Below, one piece after another: positions 1 through 5,056 of a stretch of 5,424 bases of DNA. The position numbers and the translations under genes are program-made. Position 1 is the stretch's first letter, and every line of letters begins with the position of its first letter. Below the pieces are notes generated by a model that ran no database searches, had not been told where the DNA came from, and was given only the letters and a program-made list of their open reading frames with translations. The stretch comes from Sedimentisphaerales bacterium (GTDB lineage Bacteria > Planctomycetota > Phycisphaerae > Sedimentisphaerales > Anaerobacaceae), in contig JAFGTU010000372.1 of NCBI GenBank assembly GCA_016933985.1, positions 1-5,424 of the forward strand, in the 5' to 3' direction.

Positions 1-544
1 AAAAGGTAACAGGCTCAGTTGCCTGCCCGGCTGCATCTCTGCCGATAACGCTGAGCAAGAACCAATCCTCGTCGTCACCGCCGGCGCCGCCGAAATTCTT
101 TGCAATTGCATCGCCATCGCGCATCGAATAGTACGCAAAGTTGCTGTTGGTAACGTACAAGCCATCGACTATCCCGACATCGTTGAGCGTAATCGTGGGC
201 GGCGGCCCGGCCCAGCCGACATAGCCGACTGCATAATTCGCCGAGCCTCCCTGTCCGCCGCCGGTGATGGCGTTGAACTGGCCGGCCACGCCGGGCGTAG
301 CGTTATCGGTTATGTTTGAATAAGAGAAACCGTCCCACGAGCCCCACATCGTGTCGTAGTTGTTGTTGAAATAGGCCGTGCCGCTGACGAAGCCGCCCGA
401 CCCGTCCGAGCCGTTCCAGTACGATTCACCGGGCAGGCTCAAGTCGTCAAAAGCCGCGATGGAAGCGCGTGACGCGCCGCCCATCGCCAATATCCCAATA
501 GAACTCACTAACCATCCGAATTTAATCAATCTTCTCGAAGCCAT
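1..544 (-). CDS. Secreted DUF4465 domain protein, N-terminal 181 residues (runs off left edge)
   Basis: The frame is open without a stop from ATG 544 to the window edge. The start is supported by AAGGGAGGAG ending about 6 bases upstream. Residues 1-28 look like a Sec signal peptide: RR and K near the start, a hydrophobic stretch at about 9-22, and a possible cleavage site near A-S-R-A. The mature part begins FDDLSLPGESYWNGSDGSG and continues with NNNYD (60-64), WGSWDGFSYSN (68-78), YAVGY (104-108), YVTN (130-133) and DWFLLSVIGRD (160-170). I recognise this order of motifs as DUF4465, a family of exported beta-rich proteins in Bacteroidota and Planctomycetota. The biochemical role is not known to me. 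The gene lies behind a cobalamin riboswitch and terminator, so it is probably switched off by corrinoid and may serve corrinoid capture. The C-terminus, where a PEP-CTERM or other anchor could sit, is outside the window. Family call is firm; function is inference. Confidence 0.88.
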   Translation of the reverse strand, partial: MASRRLIKFGWLVSSIGILAMGGASRASIAAFDDLSLPGESYWNGSDGSGGFVSGTAYFNNNYDTMWGSWDGFSYSNITDNATPGVAGQFNAITGGGQGGSANYAVGYVGWAGPPPTITLNDVGIVDGLYVTNSNFAYYSMRDGDAIAKNFGGAGGDDEDWFLLSVIGRDAAGQATEPVTF

Positions 545-586
545 AATTGACTCCTCCCTTACTGCAAAAATCGTTGAACTCTTCAA

Positions 587-621
587 TTCTGTTTTCCGTC
601 TTCTGCCTTCTGTCTCTCGTC
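587..621 (-). repeat. Five degenerate 7-base tandem repeats in the mRNA leader
   Basis: On the plus strand the units are TTCTGTT, TTCCGTC, TTCTGCC, TTCTGTC and TCTCGTC, consistent with YYYYGYY. The minus-strand transcript therefore carries a GA-rich tract between the terminator and the ribosome binding site of the DUF4465 gene. It could be an unstructured spacer, a ribosome standby site, or simply one of the degenerate CTTCTG-type simple repeats common between genes. No function is demonstrated by the sequence. Confidence 0.55.
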
Positions 622-670
622 CTCCTTTCACACTGTGTGGCCCATATCGCGAGGCCGCTTTGCCGCCAAT

Positions 671-706
671 AAAAAAACCGCCGTTCCCACGAAGGAAACG
701 GCGGTT
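671..706 (-). terminator. Intrinsic terminator of the B12 riboswitch leader
   Basis: On the minus strand a 13-bp stem (arm 706-694 with arm 688-676, one G-U pair) closes a 5-base loop and runs directly into seven U residues (677-671). It lies between the cobalamin aptamer and the DUF4465 start codon, about 130 bases before the ATG. That is where a transcription-terminating expression platform is expected. In the usual logic, corrinoid binding favours this hairpin and stops transcription before the gene. On the plus strand the hairpin is followed by TATTAAAAA rather than a U-tract, so it is directional. Confidence 0.88.
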
Positions 707-736
707 ATTAAAAATCGGCACAAACGGACTTACTGC

Positions 737-752
737 CTGATAAGACTATCAG
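737..752 (-). other. Small perfect hairpin in the riboswitch expression platform
   Basis: CTGATA and TATCAG form a perfect 6-bp stem with a 4-base loop, between the B12 box and the terminator. A second short pairing (ACACT with AGTGT) lies at about 793-808, just after the aptamer. Cobalamin riboswitches often carry a hairpin here whose loop contacts the core, so one of these may be the regulatory (kissing) hairpin. I cannot assign which. Confidence 0.4.
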
Positions 753-814
753 CTCGCCCTGCCACACCTGCGTCCCATGTCGCGAGAACACTACTGAAAT
801 AAGTGTGAACTAAC

Positions 815-1078
815 CGGCAGGCAGGTTTTCTGACTCACGTCCTACCTCAAGACCCCTTCCCATCCGCCAAATGCGAACAGTGGGTGCGGCCCCAAAACAT
901 CGTTTTCAACGTCTTAGAGCCGGCAAAAAACGTCTCAAGGATTTCCGATAGATTCCACAAACACAAATCAAATTCGTGGCTAATTCATCGGAACAGACGC
1001 ACACAGCGGCGCGACCGTCGCGGATTCAAACCGCGTTCCCGTTTGACTATCCCGAGGCATACGACCCCGGGACCTGCA
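815..1078 (-). promoter_or_regulatory. Cobalamin (B12) riboswitch aptamer
   Basis: Read on the minus strand, the conserved cobalamin-riboswitch blocks appear in the right order. GCAGGT (1077-1072) is the 5' closing strand. P2 is an 8-bp hairpin (1072-1065 with 1057-1050, one G-U). GGGAAC follows at 1040-1035. The P3 hairpin is GCGG-loop-CCGC (1034-1020). CGCCGCTGT ends at 1003. The side arm is closed by GTGCG/CGCAC (1002-998 with 888-884). CACTG lies at 882-878, GGGAAGG at 861-855, and the B12 box AGTCAGAAAACCTGCC at 835-820. The order and wording match the known aptamer closely. Two features are odd. The side arm carries about 90 extra bases with a nested hairpin, and the B12 box has GAA where GGA is usual. 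It controls the DUF4465 gene through the terminator at 706-671. It binds adenosyl- or another cobalamin; which one is not visible. Confidence 0.93.
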
Positions 1079-1109
1079 AATTAGATTATGACCTTGCCAA
1101 AGAACAAAC

Positions 1110-1129
1110 CATCTCTTATCTAAGAGATG
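1110..1129. promoter_or_regulatory. Perfect 9+2+9 inverted repeat between divergent genes (possible operator)
   Basis: CATCTCTTA and TAAGAGATG are exact inverted copies separated by TC. A 2-base centre is too tight for a normal RNA loop but typical of a DNA site bound by a dimeric regulator. It sits between the divergent riboswitch transcript and the 306-residue gene, overlapping the weak minus-strand -10 and lying about 20 bases upstream of the plus-strand -10. No regulator is encoded nearby. Confidence 0.5.
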
Positions 1130-1141
1130 CTGCTTCGTCAA
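1113..1141 (-). promoter_or_regulatory. Candidate promoter for the riboswitch-DUF4465 transcript
   Basis: On the minus strand TTGACG (1141-1136, 5 of 6 to the sigma-70 -35) is followed after 17 bases by TAAGAG (1118-1113), a poor -10. An alternative -10, CATAAT (1090-1085, 5 of 6), lies closer to the aptamer but has no good -35. Either would start the transcript shortly before the riboswitch. Planctomycete promoters are not well defined, so this is a suggestion only. Confidence 0.25.
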
Positions 1142-1149
1142 GACTAATC

Positions 1150-1158
1150 TGTTAGAAT
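1150..1158 (+). promoter_or_regulatory. Candidate extended -10 promoter for the 306-residue gene
   Basis: TGTTAGAAT contains TG-N-TAGAAT, an extended -10 with 5 of 6 matches to TATAAT. No convincing -35 is visible at 17 bases upstream. Transcription would begin near 1165, giving a leader of about 25 bases before ATG 1191. Confidence 0.35.
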
Positions 1159-1190
1159 TGCTCAGAAATTTTCACTGAAAGGATCAAACA

Positions 1191-2111
1191 ATGGAGCGCA
1201 GAACCTGCTGGCAAAACTGTTTCGGCCCCGGCGGCGATGAGTCCTTCCTTTCCGACGGCGAGCTTTTGGCCATCAACGCCATGGAGGACGCTCTTGCGCC
1301 TCTCGATATGGATACAACTGCGATAAGACAGCTAATCACCCGCTTCGAGGCGTGCTATCACGAGGCCGACAAGGAGGCTGAGTACATTATCAAGGCTATA
1401 GCTGCCGGCCGGCCTGCGAAGCAATCCACCGCGCGTTCCCCAAAACGCAAAAAGGAGCTTCAAAACGCCCACCGCATACTATCGAGCTGGTGCAAAGACC
1501 CGGCGGCAGAGCCTGCGGACATGAACATCGGCGACATATCTGCTACTGAATTGGTGGCCTTCATCGGCGTGCCGACGCCACTCAAGATATGGCAGGTCGA
1601 GAGGATTATCGACAAGATCAATCAGGCCATCGACCCCAACCGCACTTATCACTGGATGGCCCTTGACCTCGGAGACTACGGCGAGCCCGGAGCACGTCCC
1701 GCAGGAGAACACTACAAAGACGACTCGGCCTTACTCGGCCAAACCACCGAGACGATCATACATTACACCGAAGACGGCAAGCCCGCCGAGATTTCCCTCG
1801 CGCTGGCTATCGACCTGCTTATGCCCTGCCACTGGGATTTCGCCGGCTCTTTCGTTACAATCCTCAGGGCCGTCGGCGGCGACCTTTATCCATCCAGGCC
1901 GTTCGCCTACTGTGGCATCAACGTCAACCTAAGCCCCCTTTGCGACAGGCTGCGGACTATCTCGAAAACGCTCAAGGCATTCTGGAGACCCGACGGCGCG
2001 CCGCACGATATAGACAAAGAGCTGCTCTCGATACTCGGCGAACCGACGGACGTCAAGAAATGGCTCACAGCCTCCCTTGACAAGACCATAAGACTGCACT
2101 TGCATATCTGA
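1191..2111 (+). CDS. Uncharacterised 306-residue protein with an internal duplication
   Basis: AAAGGA lies 7 bases before the ATG, and base composition is in line with the neighbours. I do not recognise a family. There is no signal peptide and no membrane segment, so the protein is probably cytoplasmic. It is rich in W and C (C6, C10, C55, C101, C213, C241, C251), with no CxxC pair. Residues 81-90 are basic (RSPKRKK). Two segments resemble each other: residues 115-143 (DI..ELVAFIGVPT..K.W....IDK) and 273-298 (DI..ELLSILGEPT..K.W....LDK). Each follows a helix ending in an aromatic residue and a KDP or RPDG turn. This suggests two copies of a small helical module flanking a central region (150-255). 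It stands between the divergent B12-regulated leader and the YbjQ-type gene 78 bases downstream, which has its own ribosome binding site. Co-transcription is possible, but no functional link is evident. Confidence 0.85.
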   Translation: MERRTCWQNCFGPGGDESFLSDGELLAINAMEDALAPLDMDTTAIRQLITRFEACYHEADKEAEYIIKAIAAGRPAKQSTARSPKRKKELQNAHRILSSWCKDPAAEPADMNIGDISATELVAFIGVPTPLKIWQVERIIDKINQAIDPNRTYHWMALDLGDYGEPGARPAGEHYKDDSALLGQTTETIIHYTEDGKPAEISLALAIDLLMPCHWDFAGSFVTILRAVGGDLYPSRPFAYCGINVNLSPLCDRLRTISKTLKAFWRPDGAPHDIDKELLSILGEPTDVKKWLTASLDKTIRLHLHI

Positions 2112-2189
2112 CAGAGTAGTGTTGAATGGGCTTCGAGCGCGTCGCGTTTGGCCGTTCACATACGTTAACCGGATAAACAGGAGAAAACA

Positions 2190-2744
2190 ATGAAGACACT
2201 AAGACAAATCGGCTCGCTGGCCTTCGTCGTGGGCTTGTTCACAACAATATTTGCCGGCATTCCGTGGCACGTCATTACGGCCGACGATCCGGCGGTGCCC
2301 TTGTGGCTGCAGATTGCCATATTCTCACTGCTGGGCGGCATTCTGCTGGTTCTGGCCACAGTCGCGGTCGAACAGAGAGGTGCCAAGCGGTCGGCCCCAA
2401 CGCCTGGGGCCGCCGAGTCCGACACGTCCATCCGCCTTCTGAATTCCGACGAGGTGCCCGGTCGGAAAACCAGCGAGATACTCGGCTTGGTCCAGGGTCA
2501 TACCGTCTATGCCATCTGGCTCGGCAAGGACCTCTCGGCGCTGATAAGGCTGGTCCTGGGCGGGGAGCTGACCGAATACACCGAGATGATGGGGCAGGCC
2601 CGCTCAACGGCAACGAACAGAATGATCGCCGAGGCAGCGGAATTGGGAGCTAATGCGATAATCAACATCCGCTACATGACCACAAGTGTCGTGGGCAGCG
2701 CCGCAGAACTCTTGGTCTATGGCACGGCGGTCAAACTCGGTTGA
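2190..2744 (+). CDS. Two-helix membrane protein with C-terminal YbjQ (UPF0145) domain
   Basis: CAGGAG ends 6 bases before the ATG. Residues 7-24 and 38-60 are hydrophobic helices separated by a short loop, followed by a linker (61-80) rich in R, K, P and A. Residues 83-183 match the YbjQ / UPF0145 family (formerly DUF74): LLNSDEVPGRKTSEILGLVQG, then R138-S-T-A-T-N-R-M (138-145), AELGANAIINIRY (150-162), and a C-terminal strand LLVYGTAVKL. The family is small and oligomeric, is often described as a putative heavy-metal-binding domain, and lacks a firmly established function. Typical members are only about 100-110 residues and soluble, so the membrane-anchored N-terminus is an addition. It should place the YbjQ ring at the cytoplasmic face. 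The gene converges with the coiled-coil gene downstream. Family call is firm; role unknown. Confidence 0.9.
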   Translation: MKTLRQIGSLAFVVGLFTTIFAGIPWHVITADDPAVPLWLQIAIFSLLGGILLVLATVAVEQRGAKRSAPTPGAAESDTSIRLLNSDEVPGRKTSEILGLVQGHTVYAIWLGKDLSALIRLVLGGELTEYTEMMGQARSTATNRMIAEAAELGANAIINIRYMTTSVVGSAAELLVYGTAVKLG

Positions 2745-2788
2745 ACACATACTTTGAAGGGAGATACTGGCCGAGCTTAATCCGCAAT

Positions 2789-2810
2789 CCGGGCCGCACA
2801 GACGGTCCGG
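2789..2810. terminator. GC-rich hairpin between convergent genes, possible weak terminator
   Basis: CCGGGCC and GGTCCGG pair over 7 bp (one G-U) around an 8-base loop. It lies between the ends of two convergent genes (2744 and 2839), where a bidirectional terminator would be expected. Neither strand has a U-tract after it, so it is not a classic intrinsic terminator. Confidence 0.25.
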
Positions 2811-2838
2811 CCGCCCCGGCGTCAAATCGAACGCTCGC

Positions 2839-3651
2839 CTATGACTTAAGGTAGATAATGACACCCGTCAGGATCAGAATAACAAGGACGCAAACGCTTA
2901 TCGCGGAGACGAATACCCATACAAACCGCTTGTTTTGCTTCGAGATGATATACTTCAGATAGCGGTCGCTCGTGGCAAAGGTCTTGCTCATCTGCAGGAT
3001 GCCGTCGGTCTGGCCCTCTGTGGATTGGTTGAGTTTTTCGAGTGTCTGGTTGAACTTGTTGAAGCTCTCTGTCATCTGGACGTCAGTATCGGCGGCTGCG
3101 CCAAGCTGGTGGTTAATGTCCACCAAGGCATCGGTCTGCTTGGCCGTTTCTATCGGCATCTTCTCAACGGCGTCTATAAACCGCTCCTGCTTGGCTGAGG
3201 CGGCCTTAACCTGTTCGAGGAGCTGGTCGGTTATCTGCTTTTGCCCCTCGACCACGGTCGGGAAGCTGGCCAGCCATTCCGGCAGCTTCTCGATCCGCTC
3301 CATCAGCTCGGCATGTTGAGCAACCTGTCTGCTCAAATGCTCGTTAATGCCCTGCAATTGACCTATAAGCTGATTGAATCCCTCCTGCATCTTCTCGAGC
3401 GATTGCATCCTGTCGGGCCCCGCCCCATCGGCCCTGACAACGACGCTGCTATTATCCTGGGCCTCGGGCGCATCGACGTGCTGCTCGGCTTGTTCGCCGG
3501 CCTCCTCCGGCTCCTGGTGGATATAGCCCTGGTCGTCCACCTCTGTATCGACACCGGCGTCTGTTGAGAGACCGTGCGAGCGAAGCCAACTGCTCGTCCC
3601 GGACCACCAGTCTTTAAGAGCCATTTTTACAATTCCAACATAGTACGCCAT
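2839..3651 (-). CDS. Tail-anchored coiled-coil protein with 42-residue repeats (270 residues)
   Basis: I chose ATG 3651 because GAGGTG lies just upstream at normal spacing. The frame stays open to a TTG at 3723, but that start has no comparable site. Residues 1-28 are tryptophan-rich (W15, W16, W22) and 30-80 are acidic and low in complexity (EPEEAGEQAEQ). From 82 to 240 the protein is a heptad-type coiled coil with EK(L/M) at 86, 121, 163 and 205, spaced 35, 42 and 42 residues (5, 6 and 6 heptads). Residues 243-268 form one strong membrane helix, and only K-S remains after it. There is no signal peptide. The rod would therefore lie in the cytoplasm with its C-terminus anchored in a membrane, forming an oligomeric stalk or scaffold. 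I know no family name. It resembles hypothetical planctomycete coiled-coil proteins in style only. It is transcribed toward the YbjQ-type gene, divergently from the DUF4190-like gene. Confidence 0.85.
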   Translation of the reverse strand: MAYYVGIVKMALKDWWSGTSSWLRSHGLSTDAGVDTEVDDQGYIHQEPEEAGEQAEQHVDAPEAQDNSSVVVRADGAGPDRMQSLEKMQEGFNQLIGQLQGINEHLSRQVAQHAELMERIEKLPEWLASFPTVVEGQKQITDQLLEQVKAASAKQERFIDAVEKMPIETAKQTDALVDINHQLGAAADTDVQMTESFNKFNQTLEKLNQSTEGQTDGILQMSKTFATSDRYLKYIISKQNKRFVWVFVSAISVCVLVILILTGVIIYLKS

Positions 3652-3728
3652 ATTGCACCTCAAGCCATTGTCGCAACAGCCCCCAAAGTTAATCGGGACG
3701 CCGGCCAATTTAGCTTGAGTCAAAACCT

Positions 3729-3756
3729 ATTAAAACAAGTCCAAACGCAATTTCAA
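3729..3756 (-). promoter_or_regulatory. Candidate promoter of the coiled-coil gene
   Basis: On the minus strand TTGAAA (3756-3751, 5 of 6 to the -35) and TTTAAT (3734-3729, 5 of 6 to the -10) are 16 bases apart. Transcription would begin near 3722, giving a leader of about 70 bases before ATG 3651. Confidence 0.45.
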
Positions 3757-3767
3757 GCCATTTTTCG

Positions 3768-3777
3768 CCCCCCCCCC
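3768..3777. repeat. Run of ten C residues
   Basis: A homopolymer of ten C lies in the divergent intergenic region, about 12 bases beyond the -35 of the minus-strand promoter candidate and about 55 bases upstream of the plus-strand -35. Such tracts are prone to slippage and may vary in length between cells. Here a length change would alter promoter spacing or upstream context, not a reading frame. Confidence 0.9.
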
Positions 3778-3831
3778 GGCCCCAATTTGACATTTGAAAT
3801 CTGCAATCTTGAATCCCCTTCTCTTCTTCCA

Positions 3832-3860
3832 TTCACCACTCACCAAATACCTGCTATAAT
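3832..3860 (+). promoter_or_regulatory. Promoter of the DUF4190-like / sulfatase operon
   Basis: A perfect extended -10, TG-C-TATAAT (3852-3860), is preceded at exactly 17 bases by TTCACC (3832-3837, 4 of 6 to TTGACA). This is the best sigma-70-type promoter in the window. Transcription should start near 3867, about 40 bases before ATG 3906. Confidence 0.65.
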
Positions 3861-3905
3861 AAAGCATAATCAAGTGCATCGAAAACCACAGAAAGTAGCG
3901 AAAAA

Positions 3906-5033
3906 ATGACTGACCAGGAATCAAACCAGAAAGACGCCCAGGGTACCCAAACCCCGGATTCTCAGTCACCGTCCGAATACAGGAGCCTCGCCGTTAAGAC
4001 TTCTCGATCCGCCGTTGTCTCATGCGCAGTGGCCAATTTCGCACTGCTTGGCTGCGTCGTCGCCACATTCACGGAGAATCCACCCACGCTCCTCCCTGCC
4101 CTCGCTTTCGGCTTAGGCATATTGGCGTTCGTTCTCGGCGTCGTTAGTCTCCACGTTATCGCGCAGGCAAGAGGCATGCTCACAGGCAAAGGCTTTGCCG
4201 CAATAGGAATAGCAATTCCATTAGGGTTACTCTTTTTCGCAGTGCTCATACCCGGCTTAGCAAGAGTTCGTTCCGTCTCTCCCCGATTGTACTGTGGCAC
4301 CCACCTTTCCGGTATTGGAAAGGCAATGCTGATTTACGCTCAAGATTATGATGACTTATTCCCCCTCGCAGGTGGGCCCGACTCCAAATGGGGTCCTACG
4401 CCGAACTGGCAGGCCGATAGCGCCGCCGAGGCCTATGGTCTAAACGACGGCCCCGGCCAGGCGACCATCTCGGCCAACTTCTATCTGCTCGTCAAATACA
4501 CCGAGGTCACTCCTAAATCGTTCCTCTGCAAAGAGGACAAAAAGGCCACCGAGTTCACCCTCGCCGAATACAAGGTCCGCAATAAGGAACTCCTCGACCT
4601 GTGGGACTTCGGGCCCGACCCCTCAAGCCACTGCAGCTTCTCCTACCATATCCCCTATGGCCCCTACCCTCTCACCTCATCAAGCGACCCGGAGATGGCG
4701 GTCGCGGCCGACAGAAATCCTTGGCTCGATACCCACGCCCAGAGAGCCAGGCCCGTGACGGACTGGAGCGGGTTCGATCCAAACGGAACCAGAGATTCAA
4801 TTAGAAGAGCCAATGCAATCACTCATCGGCAGGATGGGCAGAACGTCCTATTCGTGGACGGCCATACATCCTTCGAGAAGAATCCCAATTGTGGGCTCAA
4901 TGGCGACAACATCTACACCGTACAAAACGGGACGGACGTCAAGAAGGGTATCCGGCCCACCAGGGACAGCCAGCCGGCAAACAAGAACGATTCTTTGCTC
5001 GTCCACGACCCGCCCAGAGAAAACAGCAAATAG
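3906..5033 (+). CDS. DUF4190-like membrane protein fused to an H-X9-DG-type (pre-pilin-associated) domain
   Basis: ATG 3906 is the first start after a strong promoter; the Shine-Dalgarno sequence is weak (AGAAAG about 10 bases upstream). Residues 1-33 are polar. Three hydrophobic helices follow at about 35-55, 63-87 and 96-118, with G-rich spacing and T-G-K-G-F-A-A-I-G before the third, as in DUF4190. From LIPGLARVR (114-122) onward the sequence matches planctomycete H-X9-DG proteins: C130-GTHLSGIGKAMLIYAQDYDD, FP.AGG..S.WGP (152-164), FLC (206-208), and the C-terminal block H307-RQDGQNVLFVDGH followed by DNIYT (334-338). The spacing here is H-X10-DG, a variant I remember from related proteins. 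Ordinary members begin with a type IV prepilin leader (FTLIELLVVIAI); that leader is missing. The protein is thus a multi-pass membrane protein with a large C-terminal domain, probably outside the cytoplasm, of unknown function. The sulfatase gene follows after 23 bases. Confidence 0.88.
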   Translation: MTDQESNQKDAQGTQTPDSQSPSEYRSLAVKTSRSAVVSCAVANFALLGCVVATFTENPPTLLPALAFGLGILAFVLGVVSLHVIAQARGMLTGKGFAAIGIAIPLGLLFFAVLIPGLARVRSVSPRLYCGTHLSGIGKAMLIYAQDYDDLFPLAGGPDSKWGPTPNWQADSAAEAYGLNDGPGQATISANFYLLVKYTEVTPKSFLCKEDKKATEFTLAEYKVRNKELLDLWDFGPDPSSHCSFSYHIPYGPYPLTSSSDPEMAVAADRNPWLDTHAQRARPVTDWSGFDPNGTRDSIRRANAITHRQDGQNVLFVDGHTSFEKNPNCGLNGDNIYTVQNGTDVKKGIRPTRDSQPANKNDSLLVHDPPRENSK

Positions 5034-5056
5034 AATACTCGATAAGGAAGATGATT

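Noticed and set aside
378..740. Open plus-strand frame of 120 codons
   Set aside because: It overlaps the start of the DUF4465 gene, its leader and the terminator in antisense; the peptide is proline- and arginine-rich without domain features.
884..1084. Open plus-strand frame of 66 codons
   Set aside because: It lies entirely in antisense to the cobalamin riboswitch, and structured RNA explains the composition.
1110..1129. The inverted repeat as an intrinsic terminator
   Set aside because: The loop would be 2 bases and no U-tract follows on either strand, so a DNA-binding site is the better reading.
1479..2159. Minus-strand open frames opposite the 306-residue gene
   Set aside because: They have no ribosome binding sites or recognisable domains, and the plus strand carries a coherent full-length gene.
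2264..2653. Overlapping frames within the YbjQ-type gene on both strands
   Set aside because: They are frame shadows; only the 2190-2744 frame has membrane helices and the YbjQ signature.
2935..3567. Several plus-strand open frames opposite the coiled-coil gene
   Set aside because: These are leucine-rich mirror frames of a heptad-repeat coding sequence; the minus strand has the start signal, coherent coiled coil and membrane anchor.
3652..3723. Longer N-terminus (TTG start) for the coiled-coil protein
   Set aside because: The ATG at 3651 has a GAGGTG ribosome binding site, whereas the TTG has none, and the candidate promoter would start transcription close to the TTG itself.
5051..5056. ATG 5051 as the sulfatase start (adds M-I)
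   Set aside because: It is only 2 bases from the Shine-Dalgarno sequence; ATG 5057 has the normal 8-base spacing and gives a standard Tat leader.
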